A stretch of DNA of 64,000 bases from Chamaecrista fasciculata (GCA_003254925.1 QANZ01014774.1:7465-71464), one strand, 5' to 3'; counted from the stretch's first letter, positions 23,380 through 35,871 are shown. Notes: generated by a model from the sequence alone, not told the origin. Program-made: numbers and translations.

Positions 23380-25757
23380 ATGTGGACTGTGAGTGACTTT
23401 CCAGATCTTGGAATTTTATCTGGATGGAATATATATACTGGGAATGCTTGTCCACGGTGTAATGATGATTTTGAACCTTTGTGCCTTCGTCGAAGCCAGA
23501 AGTTTTATTTTATGGGTCATCGTCGTTTCTTGCCTCCGGGGCATGGATTTAGATTAGTTAAATGTCGATTTGATGGAAAGCAAGAGAGGAGAAGTCCACC
23601 TCATTTATTAACCGGTTCAGAGATTTTAAGTCAACAAAATGGTGTTAACGTTGTCTTTGGAAAACCGGTAGAAAACGAAGAACATGGTAAGAGAAAAAGA
23701 GTACCGGAGAGTGAGCGGGAGAAGGAAGGTCAACAATGGCGTAAGAAAAGTATTTTCTTTCAACTTCCATATTGGAAAAATAATTTGTTGCGTCATAGTT
23801 TTGATTTGATGCATATTGAGAAGAATGTCCGTGACAATGTACTATATACAATGTTAAATGACCGCAAAAAATCAAAAGACCATTTGAATGCACGGAAAGA
23901 CTTACAAGACTTGGGAATCAAATTTGATCTCTGGCCAGATGACAAGGGAAAATATCCTCCTGCTTTATTCACATTGACTAATAAGAATAAAGCTATATTT
24001 CTACAGACATTGCAAAATATCACGGTTCCCGATGGGTATTCAAGTAACATTGCTAACTGCATAAAGAAAGACCAGAAGATTGTAGGATTGAAGAGTCATG
24101 ATTCACATGTTCTTATGGAACAACTATTGCCCTTAGCAGTCAGAAGGACTCTTCCGAAAGAAATAGCGGCAGTTGTAATCGAGTTGTGTTCATTCTTCCG
24201 GTCATTGTGTGCTAGAGCTCTAGATGTAAATAAACTTGACGAACTTCATAATCAAGTTGTTCTCACACTATGCCACATGGAGATGATATTTCCACCATCT
24301 TTTTTCACTGTCATGATTCATTTAATCGTTCATTTAGTTGAAGAGGCAAAACTAGGAGGTCCTGTCCAATATAGATGGATGTATCCAATAGAGAGGTACT
24401 TGGGAAAATTGAAATCTTATGTGAGAAATAGGGCTCAACCAGAGGGAACGATTGCTGAAGGTTATTTGGCTGAAGAGGTGTTAACTTATTGCTCACGATA
24501 TTTGGAGGGCATAGAGACTGTATTAAATCGACCAGCGCGTGTTGATGACGAACCTATTTTGGGTTCTTCTATTGAGAACACTTTGTACCCTCCTTTGGGA
24601 AAACCAATAGGTGCTTGTCAAAATTTTTCTCTATCGCCACTTGAAAAGTTACAAGCACATCGGTATATACTCACTAATTGCAAGGAAGTGGAACCATTTC
24701 GTAAGTGAGTAACACATCATTCACTAAATCATATGATTGTATATTTTTCTTTTTTCATTTTATCTAATTGCTTTAATATTTAATATAGAGACTTTAGAGA
24801 CATCGTAAGAAAACAACTAAGAAGCCGCACACGAGATGAAATGGAAATAGATAAGCGAGTTCACAAAGAGTTTGTTGATTGGTTTGCTCGTCGTGTAAGT
24901 TATTGTATCTCATACAAATACTATCTTAGATTAACATTTCAACTGCTATTGATGTTGTAACATGATGAGTCATTATTTTTTCAGATTAGAAATGATGTTG
25001 ATGTTTGACATTCTTTGGATATTAAGTTTCTCGCTCTAGGACCAATTGATTATGCAAGATGATATAGTGCATACAACATCAATGGTTTCAAGTTTCGTAT
25101 CCTAGAGCGGGACGAGGGTTTAAAAACTCAAAATAGTGGAGTGTTTGCAACTTTTGGCACGCAGAGTTATGCTAGCAGAAATGATAAGAAAATGCGTTAT
25201 GGACCTGTGCAATATTATGGAAAGCTCGTTGATATAATTGAAATAAATTACAATGGTCGGTTTACGGTGACCCTATTTAAGTGTATGTGGGCAAATACAA
25301 AGTCGGGCAAGGGGATTAGGATTGATGAGTTCGGGTTGACATCTGTCAATTTTTCAAAGTTGATATCCACCGGTGATAATGAAAATGATGAGCCATATAT
25401 TGAAGCCTCAGATGCACGAATGATCTACTACGTCGTTGATGAATTAGACAAAGATTGGAGTGTTGCCACTTGTATCAAGCCACGAGATTTGTATGAAATG
25501 GAGCAAGATGATGATGTTGTATATGATGTTGAACCTAGCGAACCTCAACGCTTAGAAATGTTGTTTCCAAATGATGAAAGCAATATTAATTTAGCAAGGT
25601 TATGTTCATTTTACCTTTGTATGACATTTATATTATTGTTGTATTTTCTTTTACTCCTTTATTGTTGTTACTGTTGATGTTTTTTATTGATCTAATGAGA
25701 GTTATAACATTTTTTTAATTAAATCACAGAAATGAAGAGGCTGACGAAGAAGATTAG
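23380..25757 (+). pseudogene. CACTA tnp2-type transposase (TNPD), C-terminal part
   Basis: Open frame 23380-24708 begins MWTVSDFPDLGILSGW, which aligns with the middle of Transposase_21 (residues 433 on of the ORF at 44768-46363). The N-terminal half is therefore deleted. It continues through the conserved LPYWKNNLLRHSFDLMHIEKNV tract and a DUF4218-like region (LCARALDVNKL, PVQYRWMYPIERYLGKLKSYVRNR). Short coding exons follow at 24789-24893 and 24985-25598, the latter with a DUF4216 domain (RYGPVQYYGKLVDIIE, DWSVATCIKPRDLY). The last exon, 25730-25757, ends EEADEED and TAG. In-frame stops TGA at 25006 and 25060 break the DUF4216 exon. In the intact family the protein binds and cuts the CACTA ends. 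Confidence 0.85.
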
Positions 25758-28073
25758 AGGTGAGGGGCCTAGTGTGACCTCAACATCAACTCCCCCTAAA
25801 GTTGAGCCAACACTCCCATCTACCGTAGACCTCCCCGTAGATAATTTGGGAGATGATCATGAGGATCTCCCTGAGGATAATTTGGGAGATGACCATGGTG
25901 ATGATCTTGATATGGGAGACCATCCTCAACAACAACAACACCGGTCTAAAAAGACATGTTGGATGGTTGAAATAGAGGGTAAGTCATAATTAGCTTTGAT
26001 ACTTAGAGTCATTGTTCAAGTTGTACTATTCATAATTATAGAGTCATTACGATACATTGTTTATACTTTTTTGCATATGCAAATCAAAACAACAAACGAG
26101 TGACTAGGGGGTAACCGTTCATGATGTGTGGGCACTACCACAAGGTGAGAGAGTAGTGTTGAACTCCAATAAATATTTTCAAGCGGTTGACGACAATGGT
26201 GGAGTACTTGGCACCTTCTTAGGAGGTGTTGCAGGGAATTTCAATGTATTCCCTATTAGCTATGAAATTTGGAGAGATGTCCCTAAACAATCAAAATATG
26301 ATGCATTTCAAAATATTGTGCAGGTATTACATATACCATATTACTTTGTTATACATTACACCTTAAATTTAGTTTAACTTTATTATATTGCTTTAATCAT
26401 GTAGAGTAAGTTTGTTGTGGGAGAAGAGAACCGGAAAGTTATTTTGCAGTCAATTGGAGAAAAGTGGAGACAAAGGCGAGATAGGCTTTTCCATGTTGCA
26501 TATGATGGGCCTATTTCTAGGGAAGAGCTCCTGAATGAAAAACGTCCACGATGTGTTCCAGAAGAGCAGTGGCCATCCTTTATTCGTTATCGATTTAACT
26601 CCAAAACAAAGGTAATAATGATTTTAATTCTTTGTTATCAATTTCAATCCAGTGAACGAATTTAGTTGTTGTTAGCTAATTATATTTTTTTTTTACCTAT
26701 TAGGAAATGTGCCAAAGAAACAAGGCCAATAGAGAGAAAGTCAAATATTCACACACTCTTGGGTCAAAGAGTATGGCGAGAAAGAGACATGAGATGGTTA
26801 GTTTACTTTTACTCTTCAAATTGATCGTGGATATGGCTAGCTAATTATAAATTAATAAAATTGAATTTTTGTCATTTTTTAACCACTGTAGGAACGTGAG
26901 ATGGGAACATAAGTTGATGATGGGACTTTTTGGATAGAAACACACAAGAGAAAAGATGGATCATGGGTAAACGAAGAGGCTGCAAATATTGGAGTAAGTA
27001 ATTGAAAATTTTGTTTATAATGAATGGTTCTGCAGTTCTGTGATCCCGTCTGGTGCATCTGATTTTCTTGTTTTCTGGTCTATCTCTGTAATGGCGTGTC
27101 CCTAGTAAACTAAGGCACCTAACTGTTTATGCAAATTTCTTTTTTGATTTCATGATTCTTATTGTAGCTGGAAAGTATTGTTATTGCTTGCGAAGCATGA
27201 TACAACAGTTCTGCGAAGCATGATACAACAACATATACCTTATTTTATTCATTTGGAATGTGTTATACGCTGAACTTGAAAAGGTGTAGGCATGGTGGAC
27301 TTTGTTAGATGTGAAAATTTTATATTGGTGGGGCTCTCCTTCTTTAAAAGAATATTTATATTTCCAGCGAAAAATAAAACCTTCAACTTTAGAACCCTTC
27401 ATTTCATAGGTTGTGAGTGGAATTACAGATCAGTCTACCCATGAGTCACCCCAATTTTCATTATTAATTAATATTGATTCCTCATTTATTTATTTTGATA
27501 TATATAGGGAAATTGATATATCTTGCTTGTTGGATCATAGTCATTCATCAAATTTCCTATTCCCATTTTNNNNNNNNNNNNNNNNNNNNNNNNNNNNNNN
27601 NNNNNNNNNNNNNNNNNNNNNNNNNNNNNNNNNNNNNNNNNNNNNNNNNNNNNNNNNNNNNNNNNNNNNNNNNNNNNNNNNNNNNNNNNNNNNNNNNNNN
27701 NNNNNNNNNNNNNNNNNNNNNNNNNNNNNNNNNNNNNNNNAGTAACCCAAACTCAAATATTTGGCCGTCGTACTTCAAATGTAGGATCATCATCATCTTC
27801 CCAAAATGATCAATCTGCTAGGGAGGCCGAATTGAGAGGGCGTATATCTAACATGGAAGACATTGTGCAAAGACTCTTAAGTATTCTACCAGAGGAGGCT
27901 GCTGCAGCTGTATTGAATCCGAGGGTAATATCAATTTCATAATTAACCTTTATGTTTATATATATTTCATTCATTTATATATAATAATTAACAAAAAAAA
28001 TTTTCTGCAACAGCCACAACAATCACCTAGTGAAGGATATTCACCAAGCTTAAGTGGAGGCCCAACCGAGTAG
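25732..28073 (+). pseudogene. Second CACTA gene, Transposase_24 (Ptta/En/Spm) type
   Basis: It begins at about 25732 (MKRLTKKIRGEGPSVTS..., proline/aspartate-rich, HPQQQQH), overlapping the last codons of TNPD in another frame. Later exons are 26108-26321 (GERVVLNSNKYFQAVDDNGG, FPISYEIWRDVPKQS), 26404-26612 (WRQRRDRLFH, CVPEEQWPSFIRYRF), 26704-26797 (NKANREKVKYSHTLGSKS), 26893-26994 (TFWIETHKRKDGSWV), 27741-27926 (coiled-coil AELRGRISNMEDIVQRLL) and 28013-28073 ending in TAG. These are signature segments of plant Transposase_24 proteins, the TNPA-like partner. A TAA at 26911 and unreconciled junctions near 25978/26108 indicate decay. A 171-base gap (27570-27740) hides part of an exon. Confidence 0.75.
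27570..27740. other. Assembly gap (171 N)
   Basis: Undetermined bases within the CACTA element. Any ORF reported across them is meaningless. Confidence 1.
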
Positions 28074-28319
28074 GATAGATAGTTATTTATTATGTATATT
28101 TGAATATCGTTACAATTGAATCATAAGTTTTATTTTTTAAGACTTTGAAATTTAGTTTCAATTCATTTATGTATGAGACAAATTATTTTACTATAATTGA
28201 ATTTTGATTTCTAACCTAATTTGGTTGTTTAGATTCGGTTATAGTAATTGGGTTGTGTAAATAGAATATACAGGATTTTTAAAATATAAAAGGCAAAAAA
28301 TGGTAAAAAAGAATAATAA

Positions 28320-28870
28320 CACGGACTTAGCGACAGTTTGAAAACTTTTGCTAAAACATATTTTTACAAAATAAAACCCATTTAGCGACGGATATATAAC
28401 CGTTGCCAAACCTTAATTTTAGTATGGTTATGATAAACGTTGCAAATACGCACTTTTGCAACGGTTATATAACCGTCGCCAAAATGTCCTTTTTGCAACG
28501 GTTAAACAACCGTCGCAAAAATATCCTTTGCAACGGTTATATAACCGTTGAACCGTTGCAAAATTCTGCCCTAGCAACGTTTATATAACCGTTGCAATAT
28601 TCTACCTTAGCAACGGTTATTTAACCGTTGCAAAACATGATATGGCGACGGATATAATAACCGTTTCAAATGCTTGACTTTGCAACGGTCTACTAACCGT
28701 TGCAAAGCCATGATTTGGTGACGGTTATAATTGGGACTTCCAACGGTTACTAGAAACCGTAGCCAAATCCTTCGCGACACTTGGATCTGCGACGGTTTTG
28801 AAAACCGTCGCTAAGTGATATAGCGACGGTGAAAACCTTCGCAAAAGACAAAAAAACCGTCGCAAAATCC
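28320..28870. repeat. CACTA 3' subterminal repeats
   Basis: Roughly twenty (c/g)aacggttatataaccgt(c/t)g-type inverted motifs spaced 20-40 bp apart. They mirror 19980-20370 and end at the terminal tttttgtagtg. Confidence 0.9.
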
Positions 28871-28886
28871 TGTTTTTTTTGTAGTG

Positions 28887-29243
28887 GAAGTACACTACAC
28901 TTCTCTATAAAATTCTGATTTGGTCCCTAGCTTGATTCTTTGTACTTTTAATCCTTTCTTGAGACTTCCAATGCCTAGGACTCCAATATAACCTGCCAAA
29001 TGCGATAAGAAACTATGTGATTCATCAAGATAAAGAAGATTAAATCTATCATAAAGAATAAACCCGATAAAATCACATAACATCACAAAAGTTGCTCAAC
29101 AAAGTATTAGCTTCAAGACACCATAATCTGTCATAAAATGTGATAAGGGCATGCAATAAGCTCTCAATTAATTATAAAATGCCCTAAAAGGTCATTCAAA
29201 AGTATGACAGAATATGGTTAGATCAACAAACGAGCAACAACCT
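28887..29243 (-). mobile_element. LTR-like relic, right half (split by CACTA)
   Basis: Continuation of the relic at 19379-19963. It is similar to 590-912 over about 300 bp and ends near tatggttagatcaacaa. No coding sequence. 29244-29700, between this relic and the end of the transposase gene, contains no recognisable feature and is the original spacer of the MULE. Confidence 0.5.
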
Positions 29244-29700
29244 TGGCTAGAATGCTTAAATGCATTTTTGGTTCTTCTAGCAGTGTAATATTTGTAGTTG
29301 GAAAGAAAGCATATATCACTTCAAATTTGGACTTGTTTCATTGTTTCTTACTCTATTTTGGACTTGTGGTTGGTTTTTTGTGCACATAGGAATTATTATA
29401 AATCAATAAAGAGAAATGGGTTATCATTGGTATTTGCCTTTGTAGATATCAAGTAGAGATTGGCATTTGGAATTTAGAATTCGGAAAATCTTTGAAGAAG
29501 CACAACAGAACTACTAAAAGCAAAGTGAATCAAAAAGGATAAATTGCTAACCAAAATTGACCCAAGTACTCACAAATTAGAAAATCCTATTAGAAAACAT
29601 CAAATCCATACTAAATCAAAATCCAAAAACCTATGCACTATACATAAACTTTACACACATGTGCACCATACTAATTGAAAATCCATACTAAAGTTTGACA

Positions 29701-32700
29701 CTAAAATTTCATCTTATTCTTTTGTGGACTCTTGCTGCGAGTAAGAGGGCCAGATGATGCCAATGCCACACTTCTAGTTGTAATTGAGGACGGTCTTGGT
29801 ACAAAGACTGGAGCTTTCTTGAATTGACTCTTCCCCCGGCCTCTTGACTGTTGTAATGGGGCTGAGCTGGACTGGGACATGCCTTGTGATGCCCGAGGAT
29901 GACTTGATTTACTTGGATACCAAGATGCCCTGCTAGACTGACTTGATTGACTTGAATGACTGGCTGTTGCAAGAGGCTGCCAATGATGATTTCTCTACAT
30001 AATGAAGATAGTACCAAAATCGAAAAATGTTACTTGATGATGATGTTACCAGACATAAACACATCCAAACAGAAACACATCCAAACACATCTAAACAATG
30101 TAGCTTAAGAACCTGAACTTATCACAATACTTAGGCTGGAGGTTTTCTGAGCATTGTATTGGTTGGTCTCTGCATTAGCTACTGCCGCCTACAAAAAACA
30201 CAGAATTGGGGCATATACCTTCTGAATGATAACAAATTACTGAATGATATAACTGAATATAACTGAATTACTAGACAAAAGTGCCAAAAAATATAATTGA
30301 ATGATAAAAAATTACTGAATGATATAACTGAATATAACTGAATTACTAGACAAAAGTGCCAAAAAATATAACTGAATGATAACAAAACACATAAATGTGG
30401 CATATACCTTCTGTCTAACTGCATTAGCTGCTGCTGCTGCCGCTGCCTCCTACAAAAAAGCAGAACAACGAAACAAATTACTAGACAAAAGTGCCAAAAA
30501 ATATCAATGAATGATAACAAAACAAGTAAATGTGGCATATACCTTTTCACGCTTCATTCTCATCCTTCTTTGCCAAACCGTTTCACCAATGATGGAAGAT
30601 TTACAAGACCTTGAATTGTGCCCTACTTTGTGACACTTCCCACAATGGACAGGCTTGTACCTTCTAGTCACTTGATAATTATGTCTTGGCTCATCTGCAG
30701 CCTTCTTTCTCAATTTCTTGGGCCTGCCTGGAGGTCTATGTATCACTAGTGGCTGAATTGGGGGCAACTTATCTTCAATCCATTTAGTCTCACCAGGAAT
30801 AGGCATGATTTGCTCGTCATATGTCTTCAAGTAGGCATCCTTGCCATAGCATTCATGGAGGTAATTCATAGGATCCCGGTGAGCCCCATAGATAGCAGTC
30901 ACTGCATGCTTACATGGAATACTTGAAACGCTCCACATTCGACAAGTGCACGTTCTCCCATTCAAGTTCACAACATGATCTCCATCAGCACATATTATCT
31001 GATATATCAACCTACCGGATACTCTTGCAAAACAATTACTAGCATCTTTCTTGATCCTCTCTAATTTGTTTAAAATGTTAGGACAGTAAGGACCCCCAAA
31101 TTTTTCCATCCCATTCTGTTTAATATAAAAGCGATCCATCAACTTTAGGCGAATCCACTCAAGCATAGAAATGATGGGCTTGTTCCTAGCCTCCGAGATG
31201 TAGTTGTTAAACGACTCACAGATGTTGTTTGTTAAGTCGTCGCACAATGCCCTTGTGCTGAAGTGGGAGATACTCCATAACTTAGGATCAACCTTCAACA
31301 AGTCATCGTGAGCCTCATCACTGAGCTTCTTCATGTACTCCATTCTTGCATTAAAAACATTGGGCGTTGTTGCAAAAGCACATGCCCACAGAGCATCACG
31401 GAGTTCCTTGCCCTTATGCTTGGCCTTGAAGTTGGCGTACATATGCCGCATGCAAAATCTATGTTCGACGAAGGGATACAACTCATCGAATACGTACTCT
31501 AGTCCCTACACACAACAATTGCAAATATCAATAAGAGTGATAAAAAACAATTCATAAGAGAGCTAAAAATGACATTAAAATTACCTTTTGTCTATCTGAT
31601 ACAAAGACAAACCCCATTTCCTTAGGATCGCCCATATCTAAACTAAAACACTCCATGAACCATGTCCATGAGTCTTTGTTCTCCTGCTCCACCACAGCAA
31701 AGGCTATTGGGAACATGTTATCATTCCCATCCCTTCCAAGTGCTGCAATGAGTTGGCCATCAAATCTACCCTTCAAGTGGCAAGCATCTAAGCCAATAAT
31801 TGGCCTACATCCAGCAAGAAACCCAGCTTTTTGGGTAGCGAATCTGACATAAATTCGCTTGAACCGTGGGGGACCACCGTCTTCCGGTGTTTCACAGTGA
31901 ATTTTGATACAACTCTCTTTATTTTCTTGTCTTATAGTTTCAGCCCAACTCCTCAGCTTTCTATATTGTTCAGCCTCAACCCCTTCGCACTTATCCTTTG
32001 CCTTCCTCTTCGCTCTATAATCCTTCATTCGGGAGATGTCAACTGAAATTTTCCTCCTCACTGAGTTCTTTACATTTACAACCTTCCATTCTGGATGATC
32101 TTCAAAATCCTCAGAGAACTTCTCGGCAATGTATGCTGCAGTGACGTGGCTATTATCGAATGTTCTACCACAGCTACAAAGTGGGTTGAATGACTTGATT
32201 TGTAGGCTTTTTGTTTGCTAGTTAATGGAGGCATATAGTCTCCATTTGCACTTCTCTCCCTTACACTTAGCACACATCTTCACGTTCTTGTTACTTATCC
32301 ACTTCCAATCAATTCCATTTCTAACACAATACTCTGTGATGGCCTTCCTCAAAACTTGAGCATTTTTGAACTCCATACCGACTTCCAACCTCGGATTGGC
32401 CATGTCAACCTCCTCATTAAATTGAGGAAACTTGAATTTGTGTTCCTCATCATCAGATGCTTCTGGGCTCCCTATTTCTTCTCTACCAACAGGCTCATTA
32501 AACTCTCCAAAGTCAGCATCCTCAATATCTTCCTCAAAACCAGAGACAGCGGGAGCGGGAGTGGCAGCAGCAGCAGGAGTGGCAGTGGCAGCGGCAGCAG
32601 GAATGGCAGTTTTATCAGCTGTGGATGTTGACTCAATAATAGATAGACTTAGACTCTGCTGACCTGCATCTCCATCCCCATCAACATCTGCAAAGATATT

Positions 32701-33165
32701 TTCATCTTCTGCCCTCTCAAGATTTTGAGTCAGAAAAAGTAGTGTGTGCTCATCCTCATCATCATCCGACACCTCAATAACCTCTTCTTCTTCTTCATCT
32801 TGTGGCTCATCCTCATCATCCTCATAAGAAATTAGGGGCGTTTCAACATACACCTCTAACTCTGAATATCCGAATTCTTCATGAACTCCAACCCAATGAT
32901 CAACGTCCCCATCAGTTTCCAATGTAAGGAACCCCTCGTTTGGATCCCGACTAGGACCTAACCCAAGCATACGTGAACTATAAGCGAAATCTAACCCTTT
33001 CTCCTTCCCTGCCTTTTTATACAGCGACTCCAACTCAAATTTACATATGTAGTCCTTGTCATACTTGGGCTCATTAAGAGTATATCCACCTTCATAATAT
33101 GAGGTTTCTCCTACCACAAGTCTTTCACCATATTGTATAATGATATCAAAATGGCTAATTGACAT
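29701..33165 (-). pseudogene. mudrA-like MULE transposase, one premature stop
   Basis: Exon 1 33165-31585 (527 codons), exon 2 31505-30543, short exons near 30451-30409 and 30220-30125, last exon about 29994-29701. The ATG directly follows a splice acceptor (ttttgtacag), implying a 5' UTR intron. Order: acidic N-terminus (DEEEEEVIEVSDDDEDE), DNA-binding MuDR domain (KNVKMCAKCKGEKCKWRLYAS), MULE transposase domain with D460 (GLDACHLKG) and D524 (FVSDRQK), C/H pair (FCMRHMYANF), SWIM finger (CTCRMWSVSSIPCKH) and CCHC knuckle (CGKCHKVGHNSRSC). The tail is Ser/Gln-rich. The only visible defect is TAG at 32220-32218 (codon 316). The frame continues unbroken for 211 codons to the exon end. Introns contain a ~75-bp direct repeat (30245-30395) and a duplicated Ala-rich mini-exon. 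Confidence 0.88.
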
Positions 33166-33872
33166 CTGTACAAAAAGAAAATACACATTAGTCATATTAT
33201 TTTAGTACAACACATACACATGTGACAGTAGTATCTAAATAATAGAAAAACACTTCAGTAAGTAGGAACATATAAAACTGTTCAAAATAATTTTTAAACC
33301 AAGATTATACATAAATAACTAACAAGAACAATGATGGAAAGATGTGCACTAACTCTTCTCAGTTATCACTGTATAGTAGACTAATATAGAATTACAGATA
33401 TAGTATATATATATTGGGATAACAGATGCAAGATGTTCAAAAACGAGAAAAAGAAGAAAGAAATCAGAGTTCAGATACCGCATATCATGATTCATGAATG
33501 ATGACTTCTTAAGCATATAATTTCATACAATACGACAACAATCAAAGTCTTTTCATATAATTTCATACAATGAACACAAAAAATCTAAAGAAAGAAATTT
33601 GTATGGTTTGGGCTAGTTATGTATATTTCTTGATTATCTAGGATTACACTTGACCCACAACCGAAAAAAAATGCACTTTATACACTCGAAATTAGGGATT
33701 AGGGTTCATTTTATCTAGGATTATCGAGGATCACACTTGACCCACAGCCGATACATGTGATATTTAGCAATTTCAAATAAAAAAAAAGTAATCGTGCTCA
33801 CCTTATACACTTTGAATGATGATTGGAAAGGAGAAACAAACATACCACGAGCGATTGACAGTCGATTTTCTG

Positions 33873-34262
33873 CAGTGTTCAATGTCGCGAGCGAGAGAGA
33901 GTGGAGTTGAATGGTGACTGTCGCGAGCGAGAGAGAGAGAATGAAGATGGAGGAAGGTCGCGAGAGTGAAGGTGGAGGAAGGTCGCGAGAGTGAAGGTGG
34001 AGGAAGGTCACGAGCGAGAGAGAGAGAGAATGAAGATGAAGATGTGAAGATGAACTGGTTCGAGAGATTGTGGAGGAAGGTTGCAAATCAGGTTTGGGTG
34101 TCACATGATAATCACGTGAACCGTTAATTTTGACGGCCAAAACCACCTAGACCCCATTTTGCAAACGGAGTTAACCTCAGGCCCCAATTTGAAACTTTTC
34201 AAACCACATGTACCCTATCTGAAACAGGGCCAAATCACAAGACGCTATTTTGTAATTTACCC
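33873..34262 (-). repeat. MULE right terminal inverted repeat
   Basis: It mirrors 17777-18146 over about 390 bp, with extra cgagagtgaaggtggaggaagg repeats. The G-box palindrome is decayed: CACATG (34102-34107) and CACGTG (34113-34118). It lies upstream of the mudrA-like gene (33165), separated by about 700 bp of leader and intron sequence with no other feature. Confidence 0.9.
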
Positions 34263-35871
34263 AATTTTTAAAGGAGCTATTTATTTGTTTATTTATTTTT
34301 TAGGTTATCTCCCGATATCTTGAATTTTTCTTTAATTAATTATAGACTCTGACTCGCATTGCAGATTTAATTATAGTCCAAAAAGATCTCTTAACGAAAA
34401 TAATTGTATTCACATTATCTTAAACTCAAAATTTTGCTTAATCGGTACCTACCATTTAAACTGATTATGTGTTGGTAGAAATTTTGCTTAATCTCTCAAC
34501 GAAAAAAGGAAGGTAATTAATTAAAAGTTATTAATTTCTCTAATAATAAAATTCTAAAATGGAAGTTTCATCATTATAAATAAAATATGTCTTAAATACA
34601 CAAATTTCATTTCATTTTCATTTTTGTATTATACTCTTTTACACATAAAAGGCTAAGAATTTCGCTCCTATGACCATTTTGGTTGAACTTTAGTTTTAAT
34701 CGAAATATTACTTTTATTCAAAATTCAACGTGTATATATATATATATTTATTATTTATCATATAATATTGTAATATAAAAATAATAATTTTAATGTAAGT
34801 AAACAATATGTACATATATATATATACCAACTTAGTGTCCTTTTTGTGATTTTTTACCTTTTTTATCTTTTAATGACATAATTTGATACATAACTGCTTC
34901 AAAATATTTGTTGATTTATGCCACCAGTCATTTTTATGATAAGGATTGTTGGAGATGATTAATTTTTCTTTTTTTTAATGGGAAAAAGTTTAGATGAGTT
35001 GGGTCTTGAGTGTTGCTTGCTACACTCCATTCTACAGTGAAACTCATCATTATTTGAGCATGAGAATGGATCTGCTAACTATCAGGAATATGGTCCAACG
35101 TACTACCATGCATGGTCAAAACCAAGTGTGTTTTGGAATCACAAGAAAAAAGGGCGTCCTTCTCTTTACAAGGCAGTTCAAAGCTCTGCCTAATTTTGCG
35201 AATCATCCTAGAGGATATTAATTTCCTTAGTAAACTTTATCATAATTTTTCTTTCGTTTTCAGTTGTTTTAATGCAAAGGAGAAAATTCACGAAATTTTC
35301 TCCAAAAGACTGGTAGGATGTAAACTCTTTAACCCTTAATTGAACTGTTCTTTCTTGCTAAAAAAAAAAATTGTGTCCTGAGAGCTCATTAAAGTCAATG
35401 CATGTTTCTAGACTCTACGAGTAGAGGTGAGCTGACTACATTTGTCATGAGTGTGTCAAATAAATCTATATAAGATGCACTATAGTGGTGTAATCTGGGT
35501 CATATCTTACGAGGACCTCTTTGACTAGTTTAATCGAAAATAGTACAAAATTAACTCAAATTGGGTAAAATGATAAAGGCTTTGCTATGAATTATCGAAA
35601 CTAATGTAAAAACTAAGAAAACAATAAAGTATTTATGAGGATGGTGAAGACATAATAGTTTTCGAGTGAAATAATAATGTGAAAACTGGAACAAAATCCC
35701 TAAGTAATTCAGAATGACATAATAGGTTTCGAGTTCTTAAACAAGAAACAAGAAAATAGAACGAAATTCCTAAGTAAAAGTGTGAAAACTCCCTCAAACG
35801 CAAACCCCAATCTCTAGCTATTTTCAATCGTGCTTTGGGTAAAGTAGACTAGCCACGCATGGTGACAAAAC
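34263..35871. other. Right part of duplication copy 1
   Basis: The sequence is homologous to 42402-43992. It is AT-rich and no gene was found. An open frame at 34994-35221 is interrupted differently in copy 2 and resembles no family I know. From about 35450 onward gcactatagtggtgtaatc and following bases match the LTR-like relic at 19430, so the end of the unit is retroelement-derived. Confidence 0.6.

Larger units (their letters stand above)
19964..28886 (+). mobile_element. CACTA (En/Spm) transposon nested in the MULE, 8.9 kb
   Basis: The 5' end is cactacgaaaaaatacacg and the 3' end is the complement ...ttttttttgtagtg. The 3-bp target duplication gaa occurs at 19961-19963 and 28887-28889. 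Both ends carry dense subterminal gcgacggtt/aaccgtcgc repeats. Inside are the C-terminal part of a tnp2-type transposase and a second Transposase_24-type gene, both with nonsense mutations. The first ~430 residues of the transposase are missing, so the element is a non-autonomous deletion derivative. Nothing coding is visible in 20371-22520, apart from an AT microsatellite (21442-21468) and short direct repeats at 20950-21010 and 21790-21930. Confidence 0.93.
17777..34262. mobile_element. MULE (Mutator-like element) with two convergent genes, ~16.5 kb
   Basis: Long terminal inverted repeats start gggtaaattacaaaatag at 17777 and end with the complement, tattttgtaatttaccc, at 34262. Flanks tatttttat (17768-17776) and aatttttaa (34263-34271) share a 7-bp core. 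The paralogous empty site in copy 2 (42393-42401, attttttaa) shows these are a 9-bp target duplication with end substitutions. The cargo is a GRF zinc-finger gene (+) beside the left TIR, a mudrA-like transposase (-) beside the right TIR, and between them an LTR-like relic that was itself split by a CACTA element. Removing the nested insertions leaves about 6.7-7.6 kb, a normal size for an autonomous MULE. Confidence 0.92.
10114..35871. repeat. Tandem duplication, copy 1 (interrupted by MULE)
   Basis: Copy 1 of an ~8.1-kb unit starts attcattatttaatgcg at 10114 and ends ...ggtgacaaaac at 35871, directly joined to copy 2, which starts with the same attcattatttaatgcg. The homologous parts are 10114-11348, ~12469-12530, 13455-17776 and 34263-35871. 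Copy 1 carries private insertions: a foldback element (11349-12468), a Harbinger-like fragment (to 13454) and the MULE (17777-34262). The breakpoints share only the dinucleotide ac. Confidence 0.85.

Noticed and set aside
23645..24496. Minus-strand open frames opposite the CACTA transposase
   Set aside because: Shadows of the plus-strand coding sequence; no conserved motif in these frames.
27413..27809. Open frames spanning 27541-27756 on both strands
   Set aside because: They run through a block of undetermined bases and are artefacts.
28320..28870. Regularly spaced repeats resembling a CRISPR array
   Set aside because: The repeats are short, alternate in orientation, have uneven spacing and end at a CACTA terminus with a 3-bp duplication; they are transposon subterminal repeats in a plant genome.
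31308..32662. Plus-strand open frames (for example Ser/Gly-rich 32356-32662) opposite the MULE transposase
   Set aside because: They are antisense to the acidic and alanine-rich part of the transposase; composition explains the apparent low-complexity proteins.
34994..35221. 75-codon ORF in copy 1
   Set aside because: The corresponding region in copy 2 (about 43125-43350) is frameshifted and no family is recognisable, so coding is not supported.
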